Assembly (NCBI GenBank): GCA_021234155.1
Contig: JAJEKV010000028.1
Span: forward strand, 3,184,567 to 3,248,566
DNA length: 64,000 bases
Reading direction: 5' to 3'
Source of the DNA: Isoetes taiwanensis
Lineage: Eukaryota; Streptophyta; Lycopodiopsida; Isoetales; Isoetaceae
Positions 34,301-45,860 of the stretch are shown one piece after another; within the stretch, counting starts at the first letter, position 1; each line of letters opens with the position of its first letter. Both the position numbers and the translations under genes were made by a program. The notes beneath the pieces were generated by a model that was not told the origin of the DNA, searched no databases, and was given only the letters and a program-made list of their open reading frames with translations.

Positions 34301-34669
34301 ACTTCCACTGAATACTCCTAATGTCCCTTGCATTTTTGATGCCTATGGAAGAGTAGGAATATGTGGAGATTGGCTGTTGGGTTCTAGCTTGAAGCTGCAG
34401 TTTTTAAGTGGCATGGAGCTTTGCGCACCATGTGAGCCTCAGTTGTCAAATCTAAATTTTACGTCCGCAGAGATATATATCATGAATAATGGTGATATCT
34501 TTTTTTGCAGATTGCTAACTATGCACAAGCAGATGATGCAAATGCAGATGATTTCTGCATTGGTCTAAATGCTAAATTCAAGGCAGTAGAAGGCCATGAC
34601 ATAGGCCAGTTCCCTGGAACATCGCCAATGTTCCTACAGCAAGGACTTGAGCCTGCACTTAATGTCTGA
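31337..34669 (+). CDS. Renalase-like FAD/NAD(P)-binding oxidoreductase, 8 exons
   Basis: A flavoprotein of the plant amine-oxidase/renalase-like family, probably plastid-targeted; the substrate is unknown. Exons: 31337-32170, 32468-32740, 32835-32961, 33108-33169, 33421-33650, 33728-33846, 34292-34431, 34511-34669; all introns are GT..AG. The start MLHQSSILQPLASVHLSS is transit-like (Ser/Leu-rich, no acid) and is followed by IIAASAG. A charged linker follows, then the dinucleotide motif HVAILGGGMSGLVCALTLEQ (about 32080) and, across intron 1, HGLGGRLGTRE. Later blocks: FDHAAQYFTVSDPRFQKLVD, RPCWISNMDF, YDAVVIAHNGKCANRLLAP, RLELSSIWALLAAFEKP, FDAYGRVGICGDWLLGSS, and the end GHDIGQFPGTSP before TGA. 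One-base indels break the frame near 31448, 31860, 33470, 33770 and 34390-34420. The sequence stays conserved on both sides of each, so recent decay or consensus error are both possible. An alternative donor ag/gtaagg lies at 31493. Confidence 0.85.
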
Positions 34670-36049
34670 CATACCTGCCATTTTCTATGCACACCATATT
34701 CGGGTCGCAGGTGTCATGAGATTATAATTTCAGGAGCAAATATATGCATGATGGTTTGACTACAAACAAATGAGAAGCAAATGGCGTGAAAGTGCAAATG
34801 TAAATGAAATGGCACGGGGAAGATTCCGGGTTTCTACATAGTAAGAGAGATGCCTCAGAGTTAAAGAAATTCTTTGGTACCAGGGAGAGCGTATTGTATA
34901 ACAGTTGAAAGTTTCAATATGAGATTGCTAAGAGTGTGCTCATTGAAGAAGAAAGGCCACCTCTCCCTTTCTAGATGTGGAATAGTGATTCAAAAATTGA
35001 ATAGAACAGAACGAGCTCATCCTCCAAAGATGTAATGCTATACTAAAACATCCATTAGAAAACAGCTATATGTCCATTCAAGGAATTTAGTTAAAACTGA
35101 CTAGTTTAGAAGCCCCTACCAGTGAACTGTTATAGTGAAGGATGGCTGCTTCCAAGCTGGTTGTGTGATGAGGTATTATACTCGTTGATAGTATCAGGGA
35201 CGTAATGGTTATCTATGGTTGGAAACATTTCCTACCCCCAAAATAGTACTACCTACTAGAAACTACTATTGTGGTCCAAAGATTCAGGAAGATGCATTGC
35301 GCTACTACCTAGGACATAATGCAATGCATCTTTCTGAATCTTTGGTATTTTGCTGTTTGTCATTGTAGCTATGGGAGGAGGAGGTGGGGCATGTTGATCA
35401 AAGCCCAGACTCGGTGCCATTAATGGGAAACTGCTGGCCTATTGAAGATGGTAGCTACCGAGTCTAGATTTCCACCAGTAGGCTGTAGCAAGTAGATGCA
35501 GAACTATTGAACTTGATCTTTAGGTGCTCAATGCAATACATTTGAACTTCTGTTAACTTGTGGCTGAACTTGTGTCAAGTTCTGAAGTTTTATGAAGTAA
35601 AATTGAAAAATTTAATCCAATGTAATGGTACCCAAGACTAAGGGCATTGTGATGATCCCTATGGCATTACATAGTTTTCATGCCATGTGTAGCAATGTGA
35701 TTTAGTTGCATTTTCCGTTGTTAAAGGTTATCCTCCATTTTTTACCTGTACCCATAAATTGTAAATTTCAATTGCATTTGCTTTATTTAGTAACGTGAAA
35801 TGCTGCCCGTTTACTGGAACTTCAATTTTAAATGGAATTATTTTTAGAGCTGTGTGAGTATTCTAGATTGAAGCTCTAGGCACACATTCATCCATATAAA
35901 TATGGATCTTTGTTTTATGTATAAGTGATAATTTGTATGAAGTGGGTAGATCAGCATGATGTACAAGAAAAGAGGCAGAGTGCCTGTAAGTATAAAAAGT
36001 TCGTTTGAGGGTCTGCTTTAAACCCATACTTTATCTTGCTCGAATATGG
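34670..36049. other. Intergenic DNA between the oxidoreductase and PPR genes
   Basis: Tail-to-tail spacer of 1.4 kb, holding the 3' ends of both genes. gaaggatggctgcttccaagc occurs twice, at about 34092 (within intron 6) and 35140, a short dispersed duplication. A hairpin lies at 35276-35345. No ORF is supported. Confidence 0.5.
35276..35345. repeat. 25-bp inverted repeat, 20-bp loop
   Basis: Arms 35276-35300 and 35321-35345 pair with one mismatch (ccaaagattcaggaagatgc against gcatctttctgaatctttgg). The word ctacct(a) is repeated before and inside the structure. Likely a MITE-type relic; a small-RNA precursor is possible. Confidence 0.6.
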
Positions 36050-38414
36050 TAGCTGGTTACCCATTTTCATCTATAAAACGCAAAGACTAGCATAAACATT
36101 TGATATCAGGACATATGCCGCCGCACAAGCTGGATCTAGAATAATAATTTCATTAAAGCATTTTGTCTGCAGATCCATATTGCAGTGCATCTTACATGCA
36201 ACATGAGTATGTCTTCTGCTTCATTGAAACTACCTCCAGAGCCTAAAAGGTCCACAATGCAGGTCACATGAGATAAATTCATCTTTAAGCCATTATATTC
36301 TTCCATGGTCCTAAGGTAAGAAAGCCCTTCATCAGCCAACCCTGCACGACTGAAGGCACTAAGGACACCAGAAAATGCTACATCATTAGGCGCAATGCTA
36401 CTTATTTGCATGTCTTCGAAGCACTGTAAAGCTGGAAGAGGCTGACCAAATACTGCATATCCCATGATCATTGTATTCCATGACTCTGAATTCTTATTCA
36501 ACAAAAATTGTGTTAAAGGTTCCCTGTGCCTAGTCCGGATTCCCAGACTTGACATACATGTCAATGAGTGCATTTCAGACTACACTTTCTATTTGAAGAC
36601 ATCTTTCAACAATTTGCTCATGTACGCACTTTCCTTGCCCTGCATCACCTATATTGCCATATGCTATCAAGATACTTGAAAATGTGTACTTGTCCGGTAC
36701 CATGACCTCAGATTGGATGTTCTTAAAGAATTCTAGTGCAAGATCATCATAACCATGCTGCACATAACCTGCAATCATTGCGCTATATACCACAATATCC
36801 CGGTCCTGCAACTTGTCAAAGATTCTTTGTGCTTCATTCAAATTTTCAAAGTTGTTATGCATATCCATGAGAACACTACCAACAATAATATCAAAGTAAA
36901 ATCCTCTTTCCATTACATGTTGGTGGATCTGTTTTCCTTTTTCTTCAGCATATGCACTTCCACATGCAACACAAGATGTTCAAAAATGTCACTTTGCCTG
37001 GTTCTATGCCTTCTTCCTGTATGTTATCAAAAAACTGTAACACAAGATGGCTGTCCCCAAGGTTGATATATACTGTTATAATTAAATTCCGGGAAACCAA
37101 ATTTCGGTTGGATAGCTTGTTAAAGGCTTTGCATCCCTCTTCTATGCCTCCACATTTCACGTACATGTCGACAAGGGTATTACCCAAAACAAGATCATGT
37201 TGAAGCCCACTTTTAATAAGATGCTCATGGACATATCTGGCCTGTTCAATAGAAGTTACACTGCCACACGCCTTCAAGGTGCTTGAAAACGTAAACTTAT
37301 CTGGTGTTATGCCCTGATCTTGCATCCTTTCAAAATATTGTATGGCAATATATCCCTTGCCATCTTGAGCATATCCTGCAATCATCACATCCCATGACAC
37401 TAAATTTGACTTGCTAATCTGTCAAATAACCTTTTGTGCCTCCTCCAAACTGCCACATTTGGCATATGATCAACAAGAGTGTTCGCAGAACTGCAACATC
37501 AACTTCGAGGTTGATCTCAATAATCTGTTCATGAATGGTCCTGCCTAACTCAACTGCACCTATGTTGCCACATGCTTTTAAGATGGCCCAAAATGTAATT
37601 TTGCTTGGTTTTACATCCTCCTGCTGCATTTGTGCAAAACATTGCAAGGCAGAGAGAGCATCATGCTGGGCATATCCTGCAATCATTGCATTCCATGATA
37701 CTAAATCCCTATTTGGCAATTGATTGAAAATCCCTGCGTGCTTCCTCCAGGTCCCCATGTTGAGAATAACCTGTGATCAATGCATTCCATGATACAATAT
37801 CATCATTTGGCAATGCGCCAAGAACTTTCCTTGCCTCCCTCAAGATTTCCAAGCTTAGCATAGATATCCACAAGGGTATTTCCTACAACTACATCAAATT
37901 GAAGCTCATTTTCAAGTATGTGCCGGTGGACGCTCCTGCAAAGTTGTACATCAGCTAAATTAATACATGCTTTCAACGTGCTCAAAGCACTGAACCAGTC
38001 TGGTTGTCTGCCGCCATACCCCAATCTATAATAGAGGCCAAGGGCATTATGTGATATGTCAAGCCTGGCATGGACATCAATAATTGCATTCCAAGTATAT
38101 TGGTCTGGCTTTAAAACCTCACAGAATGCTGCATTAGCTTCAACCATACTGTCACAAGAACCAAATCCACGAATAAGGTGGTTAGCTAAAGGGGAAATGG
38201 AGTGGAGACCTCCTTGCACTATCAAGGACTGAATTCGTCTAATGAGTTGGATGTTGTGGTGGTATTTTGTGCATTCCACAACAAGGCGGTAAGCAAGATC
38301 TCTGGATATTGGCTTGCCCTGTTCAAGTGCAATTTCTGCAGATTGGAGGGCATTAGAAAACCACCCGTCTTTGTTCTGAATTTGAGAATAGCTGTGAATT
38401 AAAGGAATGAGAAT
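36050..38414 (-). pseudogene. P-L-S pentatricopeptide repeat protein, frameshifted
   Basis: PPR proteins bind organellar RNA in plants. The minus strand runs from an N-terminal part (SAEIALEQGKPISRDLAYRL, RIQSLIVQGGLHSISPLANH) into PPR units, for example YTWNAIIDVHARLDISHNAL, VVVGNTLVDIYAKLGNLEGG, DLVSWNAMIAGYAQHDALSA, ITPDKFTFSSTLKACGSVTS, LVLGNTLVDMYVKCGGIEEG, DIVVYSAMIAGYVQHGYDDL, and a C-terminal P-L-S end, HVTCIVDLLGSGGSFNEAED. After a frame change come ILDPACAAAYVLISNVYA (about 36080-36140) and a stop. The E-type tail (normally followed by K-K-E-P-G-x-S-W) is not recognisable. At least five frame shifts (near 37850, 37740, 37430, 36940 and 36590). No DYW domain. The 5' end is uncertain: the frame is open to 38414, with a possible acceptor ttcacag at about 38393. 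Confidence 0.82.
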
Positions 38415-38419
38415 TTAAC

Positions 38420-39240
38420 AGTAAAAGGGAAAGAAACAGAAGTAGCAGGCATACCTCTCATGTAGAATTGGAAGTGTGCTCGAGCTTGTAAGTGTAAGCA
38501 CCATCTTCAAAATCTGTTATCTGGGACGGCATGCAAGCCAGATAGAGATATTCATTAAGGTAAGATCGTCCGTTAACACAACGCATTACATTTTTTTATT
38601 TCTTCTATCTTCTTTTTTGGCGTTTGCGGGCCGTTATCAGCCTCTGTTTCTTGTGGTGGGCGTGTAGATCCGGCATCTCTTCTCATTCTGTGGTGCGCTG
38701 CGGGCATGTGGCTCCAAACAAAAGCTTTTTGATACTCCATGCTGCTCCGGCGAATTTAAACTCAGTTAAAGAAGAGAACAACGGTGAAACCAAAATAATT
38801 GCAAAGATTCGTGCATTCTCTATATTTAAACGTCCAAACAGGCCGCCTCTGGGGGTAATGGCCTCCCATTGTGAATTACGTTAAGTATTGATTTTCCACC
38901 CCTCTATTGCCATGGATGGAAATGGCAGATTGTCTGGTCTAAATTTTCATACCTTTGATTTATTTAGTTTCAAGATATGCCACCTATGCAAGCTAATTGC
39001 CAAACGTATGCCAATTTGTGCAAGAAAAATGTGTCAGCATATAATGTTTATGCATGTAAAAGGAATGTTACATGCAACTGGCTTTTGCTAGAGAATGTAA
39101 ATATTGATGATAGGTAATAGAAATGATTGGGAATGTCCAATCATTTGTCAATGCATTCAAACTTCAAAGTCTGATTTATAATGTTTGTTTGACGTGATGC
39201 AGCTCTGGAAGGGAGTCTTAACTACCTTCCGACTAGTAAG
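38420..39240 (+). other. Upstream of PPR; possible exon on the plus strand
   Basis: Divergent from the PPR gene. The plus-strand frame 38624-38884 has ordinary composition (GHVAPNKSFLILHAAPANLN, then KIIAKIRAFSIFKRPNRPP) and might be a first exon with a targeting sequence. A short downstream stretch, 39205-39233, is bounded by tgatgcag and ctagtaag, an exon-like context (LWKGVLTTFRL). No family is recognised and no further exons are seen before repeat DNA begins. Confidence 0.25.
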
Positions 39241-42200
39241 CCTCCTCATCTTTGCCCTTCTTTTTTATTTGCCCATATTGTTTTCTTTTATCAAAGCACA
39301 ACATTAAATGCACTTGATTTAAGCAAAGGTAGTCTCTTTTGGGTTGCCCCTAAGGGGCAAACCCTTGTTTATGTGGAGGTTTGTGGCATATTCTAGGTAT
39401 ATGCCAAGATATGCCTAGAATATGCCGATGACCGCTAAAACCCATTATTGGTTTGTAAATGCCGTGTCACTTGTGTTAGTGGGCAGCCACTCTAAAACCC
39501 GCCAACCGGAGGTCTCCTCCTCGCTGGTTACAGGAGTCCTTTCAAGAAGGGCCTATGTTTTCCTTCGCAACACATGAGCATGAGTTTAAAGCCTGCTAAA
39601 CTGCGGTGTAGCTAAGGCCAAAACGGATTTTCGTGGATAGAAATGATGGTAGTGAATGCGCCGAGTAGGAGCTCTATGCCCCGATCTTCGGAAGAAATGG
39701 CTCGCTCCCGCCATGGATATTCTTCACATTGGGTCGATTGGCGCCAGTTTTGCCCGTGATGCCATGTTGTCCAGATGCCCTATTTTTGCTTGAAATCGAT
39801 CATCACGTATGATTATAAGAGCTATGCGCATATATTTTTACTTTCCTTGCTCTTCCCGTATAAACAAAGGATGAGATAATTCAAGCTCAGGGCTTTAAAA
39901 CCGCTCGAACGATCCCAGCCCCCGCCCAAACAAGGTAAGCCTTTTGTCGAGTGTAATCTAAAGCTTCAATTTAGAACCTAGTTTCGTGGTGCTAATTAGC
40001 ACAAAGAATCAATAACTCAACCCCAAGCAAAGCTCCAAGCTTTAGGGCCGAAATATATGCTTGCATACGCTTTTACCTTCTCTCGCTTTGGTGATAAATA
40101 TGATACTTTTTAAAGCCTTTTAAACCAATATGGAACTCAGAATTGGGATAATGCAAGAGTATCCTTAGCATCTCATTCTAAAGCTAATCGCCAGATGCGT
40201 TGAGAGCATGGCAAAGACCTCGCCTGGTTGTACATGCGCATATACCGCATTGGCAAAGATAGCAAAGACCATCAATATTTCATAGAGTGGCTCGCTTCTC
40301 AAAGATGCTATCTCAGTAAATTTGTTCTTGATTCCTTCCAGAATTCAATGTGATAAGTTTAAGCGTAAAGCCATAGATATTGTATGTTAAACCGTAGATA
40401 CTATGTTTGGAGTTCTAAATGGTGTGAATCTGATATCGAGGGCCTTACATAGCTATATATAAGCAAATTTGGTTTCCTCGCACGTAAATTTGCGATGTGG
40501 ATTTGAAGGTAGATCTTCAATATGTCCGGTAAAGGTAAAGTTGGTTCTTTGCATTTGTAAGCTATGTTCCAACTAATTTTAGTAAATATCTTCATGTGGT
40601 GGTACTTCCGTGATAGGTTAGGGATGATTGTAGCTTCCATTCGATTCTTTAAGAGCGTGCAACATCGAGAGCGTGAATGAAGGTATAATAGCAATCGTTT
40701 TTGTAGGTCCTTGCAACTTTGAAAGCTCCTTGCTTTGTTGAAATATACCCTTTGGTTTGAAGAGCTTCTCATGGACTTCATGTTGTGGTCTGTGGTTTTT
40801 GAATTTATTCAAAATGCTTTCACATAACCTATTTTGCAAATTCTGCAGCTTTGATATAGTAATAGCAAAGTAAGTGCAGCCATTTTTCCCGCTATTTAGA
40901 AGGCCATAGTAAATCCACATCTAGAGGCATAATAGCAAAAATATTATCGAGCATTTTGGACCAAATTTCATTTATGTGGCTCATGTACTTTGATTTATTT
41001 CACTCATTTGTGCTATGAATTTGGAAAACATGTACCTAGCAGCTTTTGTAGGTTGTTCTCTAAGCTTTCCAATGCATGCTCATGCTTAAGAAGTGGAGCT
41101 CCCTTTGTTGAAGTTACGCCCCTGGCATTAGTCTGTCAGAGAATTAGAGCAGCAAATGCACTTTGTTATATTTGACATATTTAGACTAGGAATTTGAAAA
41201 TTGTGTACCTAGTATTATTTTTAGATCTTCCCTTGAGCTTTCAAACGGATGCATTGGTTGGTGAAACAGAGCTTGCACCTGCAAGGTATGCCAATCTTAT
41301 CCGTTGCTCGCTTCTATTACTCTTTATTATGCTTAGATCTAAGGAAATTCCCGTAAATAGGGTCAATGGATTGATCCTCGCAGAGTCAGATGATGGTTTA
41401 GAATATCTAAAAAGGAAGAAGATAGAAGGAGATAGAAAAGGAGATATCTTGTGATTCTAAAGAAATATGGAGTAATAATTGACCGTGATCATGGTATTGA
41501 GAGAACTTGAGTTTGATTCGTAAATAATCTCAGTTAGACCTTAGTTAAATCATTATACACCATGTTAGATACCACCATATATTGAATTGATTGTTTTAGA
41601 AGCATTTGAGAAGCCATAATTGGTTATAGATTAAAAGGCGCTGCAAAGGGCATGCAAGGGATGCACATTAGCATTTGCTGGGAAGGGAGATAAGATCTTG
41701 AGAATCTTCTAAACGCCAACCGGGAGAAAGGCATCAAAGGAAGCTTTGCATTGCTGGATCTATTTTTGAGCAGCACGATCACGCTCCAGAAAGAATATCA
41801 ATGAGTTTATGGGTCATGACCAGCAGTAATCCTATATAATCTAGGATGCAGCTCGACAAGGATTAGGTTCTTTTTATGCATTAATGTGATAGTTTATAGT
41901 TTTAATTGTAGGTCTTTCTAATGTCATACCAAATTGCATGAAGGATGAAGGGCATATTTTGCAGCCTTTCTCAAATGCACGAGGTACCTCTTTTTTAAAT
42001 ATGTTGTGATTATGAAGAAATATGGAGTAGTAGTTGACCTTGATGGTGGTAATGACAAAGAATCCGAAGTTTGATGTGCAAACAACCCGAAGTTAAATTG
42101 TCTTGGCTTTCACCGATGCTCAACACCTTCGTGGCAAATGCGTAATAGAGATCCAAAGAAACGTGGAGCACGCTTAACTCAATGAGCATACGTAATGTTA

Positions 42201-42680
42201 GAAAAAGAGCAATCCATGCAAGGGAGTTACTCAGAGGATCTATTAGAGTAAATTGTTCCTAGATAAAATGGAATAGGATGTTAATCAGAGCATTCTTCCT
42301 AGATCAAGAAAGAAAAGTATAGTGGTGAGGAGCATAAGGGCCAACCATATGCTTTTTGTGCTTGCACCTGTTTTTAGTCGATCTCTATTTTTGCATTTAT
42401 TGAGTCCATATTACTTTGATTTTGTATAGTCTTTGCTTGCGCTTATAGCTTCGGGTGTGCAAAAATATGGACATGTTCTAATTTGTGTGGTTAGATTCCA
42501 GTCAAACTTGAATGCCAAGACGTTCTTAATAGTTTTCAAGCTCACATTGGCATGGTTGCTCCAGGAACCATCTTAGACAATGACAATTTAAAAAATAAAA
42601 ATAAAAATAAAGAAGCATCCAACATCATATATTGCAGAAAAATGAAAGCTATTTTATGTGGTTTAACTTGCATAGTTCTC
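39240..42680. repeat. Repeat-derived intergenic DNA
   Basis: No gene. A hairpin with arms catattctaggtatat/atatgcctagaatatg lies at 39388-39427. A direct repeat of about 90 bp occurs at 41451-41540 and 42005-42095 (shared: gtgatt, then gaaatatggagta, then attgacc/gttgacc, tttgatt/tttgatg and the end a(g)ttaaa). 40980-41300 also contains two related blocks (ttggaaaacatgtacctag and tttgaaaattgtgtacctag). Together these suggest a heavily decayed LTR-type element. Confidence 0.4.
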
Positions 42681-43720
42681 CATCTATTAACAAGGGTTAT
42701 CATTGTATCTTTTATTCTGGATCATTGATCTGAGGAATATTCTTAGATCAAGGGCCCTTAATTTTTTACACACGCACCCCACGAAAGCTTCAATGGTGCA
42801 AAACGGACCAGTGGTTCGTGCCAAAAACAAAAAAAAAAAAAATAAAGAATTGCAAAACCGACTGAAGGCGGCTATGGACTGCCGGAATGAATGTATTAAC
42901 AACATCGCCGTGCCCGTCCGGATCTCCTCATATACCTCATTCTCCTTTTTGCACATGGCCAAGATCCAATCCTGCATTCTTGATCAAAGGGATTATCTCA
43001 TATTTGTTAAGCTTGCTGTTCATGCCTGGAGGCGGAGGCGCCATCGCCTAAATGCTACTGTGAATGCAAAACCGGACTGTAAATGCCAGTTTCCTGCCGC
43101 GTATAGCCAGCCGGTAGTTTTAGCTGCCCCACAAATTCCAATTTCTGCTTTCCTCTTATCTTCCAACATCTTGGCCTGATGGGCAAAATCAAGATCGGGG
43201 TAAATCGGCTCGTAAATCACCCCCGCAGCCCGCCAGTGGTCATTCGAAAGCACATTCGAGGAGATTGGAGCATTCCGTAGGGTCAATCCGTGGGGCTAAC
43301 CGGGGTAAAACCTCTTCCCTTGCATTTCAGAACACAACCACCTGCCATCTAAAATAGGGCGACACCCTGATGCCTAAACACTAACCCCTGTAACAAATAA
43401 ACACACAAGAAATCCCCTTTGTGAGGGATTCAAGGACGCCCACCAACAGCCTCCATCGCCCTCCAAGCTCCAGCCGGATTCCTTCATCGCTAACAGAAGA
43501 GAAATGAAAAAGGGGTTCGCGCTCCAACATGCCGCGCACGCCCACCTCTCCACGTGTGCCTCCCTCTCACACACACCACGTGGCAGCGATCCAAATGGCT
43601 CGTGGCCTTCCAAATTCGGGCCCCGCAATTCAACCCCTGCAACAACGGCCCATGCAAAAAGCAACCTCCAGACCACCCAAAATAGCATGAAACGGTGAAG
43701 CTCCTCTCACATGGCAAATT
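42680..43720. other. Unrecognised coding-like or promoter-like region
   Basis: Frames are open on both strands. The minus frame 43020-43286 (APISSNVLSNDHWRAAGVIY, then PDLDFAHQAKMLEDKRKAEI) has natural composition. The plus frame 42703-43179 overlaps it, so at most one is real. 43290-43700 is relatively GC-rich, as in a promoter and 5' exon of a minus-strand gene. I recognise no family. Confidence 0.25.
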
Positions 43721-45327
43721 ATACCCTTTTCAATACAATACTATACGGAAATCATAGGCCAAAACCACTGCCTGATAACTATATAATTATCTTTGCTTTG
43801 CAGGGAATATTGAAGGGAAAACAACCAGTAAAAATTGGCTTCCATGTACACTGGGGCTGGTATACTGGTTGTTGCCTATGTCCCCGAAGTTGAAGCTTGT
43901 ATGCAAAGAATTATTTATATAATTTAGAAAATGATGGTGTTCCAACGGTGAAGATTGTAGACAGAGTATGGATATTTATGATGATTTTCTATTGTGCACA
44001 CTTTGTTTTTTTAAATATATGGTGAAACTGCACATCCAATGGGAGAGCAAACCAATCGCATACATAAAACCATCGAGGGGACGTGGTAAGAATGTTATCT
44101 CCAAGACCCTATTAGTGACATCAAAACAACGCGAATACCAAATTGCCTTTGAAAGCATGAGCATGGATAGATAAGTCGCTCTAGTAAATATGCTGAAATA
44201 TTGTCTTATACCCACTTATTTGTGTTTTTTTATTTGTGTTGGAAGTATTGATTGTTTGTTGTGTTAACAATTGCGGAGGGCTTGCATTTAGTGCTTCTCT
44301 TGTGTGTTCTTCAATTTTGCAAGTGCACTTTGTGCCGGGTTCTTTGATAAATTTAAGTACCAACCAAATAGCAAATACGGCTTGTCATTGTGGAAGTAAA
44401 ATTCAAGAATGTGAGGTGAAATGCAAGAATGCTGCGTGAAAATTGATAGCAACATCAACACTTAGATTTGTCTTAACCTGCTTTTATGTGTCCTAAATCA
44501 TAGCGCAACACTTTATAGCATGAGCCCATTCTATATCTCGTGTACTGTGAAATCATAGAGTTATTCATTGCACAAGATCATTTATGTGAATTAACTAAAA
44601 GTATTATTCTATTCTCCCCGCCTCTATAAATTGACATGCACAAAATTTTGTAAACAAAACTTATAGCTAAGAAAACACACATCGTGGTTCTCACAAAAAG
44701 ACCCGACACCTAAACGACGATCTAGAAATTATGAAACACACTTTCTCTCTACCGGAGGGCAACCCCTCGTGCGCAGCACCTTGTTTGTTTTGAATTCACG
44801 GGAGACTGTTTTGAGGATTTTCGTGATGGTAATTATTCTGCAGATGTAATGTAGTTATCTTTTGAAGCTGCTGCATTCTCAGCCATTGGTGGGAGTGTTT
44901 AAATGTTAAGTTAAAGGCAGACACTATATTTGTAGATGAAATAGATGAAAGTACGAGATTGACATCTCTATACTTTATGTTGGCAACTTTGTATACCGTG
45001 ATACGTATAGAGCATTATGTAATGACAACACGTACAAAAATGGTGGTCCATTGAGTAAAACTATAAAAAAGATGGTTTTTATTGCTGGTGAGGAGTCCAA
45101 GTGTTGGTCCATTATCATTGTCTCGTTGAATTTGCTACATTCAATTTGCTATGATGTGTAACTGCCATTTTTACTCATTGCAATGTTCCAATATATGCGT
45201 TGTCGATTTTTTGAATAGATAGTACTACCCTGATTTCTTGAATAGATAGTACTTCGCTTGGAGCATATCCATTGTGTGGTATATTCTTTTGTAACACATG
45301 GTGTTACCAGCAGAACATAGCCAATCC
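43720..45327. other. AT-rich non-coding DNA
   Basis: Nothing recognisable in frame. The last about 700 bp end in a long A-run and may be the body of a short retroposed sequence. Confidence 0.35.
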
Positions 45328-45328
45328 T

Positions 45329-45350
45329 AAAAAAAAAAAAAAAAAAAAAA
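45329..45350 (+). repeat. 22-bp poly-A tract, probable retroposon tail
   Basis: A run of about 22 A after agccaatcct. It is the kind of tail left by a LINE or SINE on the plus strand. No promoter box or target duplication was identified. Confidence 0.4.
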
Positions 45351-45359
45351 CATTTACAA

Positions 45360-45860
45360 TAAATGTCTTATGTTGAATGTCTAACTATTCTTAACATTAC
45401 GGAAAAAAGAAAAATAAGTAATGCCATGTTTGTTAGGGTCTAAAAAATAACACTAACAAAAATCCATAGCATCCTAAAGATCTTAGTGATACAACATCAA
45501 GAAGCATCTATAATATTTTCTTTATAGCACATCTTTCACTAAAAGTTAATTAATGGAATGTTCTCATTTTTTTCCTCATTCCATGCAAACAAATGGCTAT
45601 GTATTAACAATTTTACAATGTGGGTCATAATCCCCTTCTATGTAGTCCAATGGAAATACTAAAAGGCCATGATAGAACTTTCTAAAGCATAGTATTGCTT
45701 CCTCCAATCGTAATGCACAATGTAATTGCACTTATAACACTTCATAGCTTTTTTCAAAGTCAAGAATGTAATTGCCCATTTTTTCAAAGTCAAGAATGTA
45801 AAGCTCAACATACAAAATGGAAATCGGGTCGACTATTTTTGCGGAGTCACAATCGGGTGC
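45360..45860. repeat. AT-rich spacer with a 29-bp tandem duplication
   Basis: ttttttcaaagtcaagaatg occurs at about 45750 and again at about 45779, each followed by taa. Otherwise no feature is seen. Confidence 0.45.

Noticed and set aside
39388-39427. Hairpin resembling a rho-independent terminator
   Set aside because: No T-run, no adjacent gene end, plant nuclear context; more likely a repeat relic.
42703-43179. 158-codon plus-strand frame
   Set aside because: It reads through a poly-A run (Lys repeats) and overlaps a minus frame of better composition; not supported as a gene.
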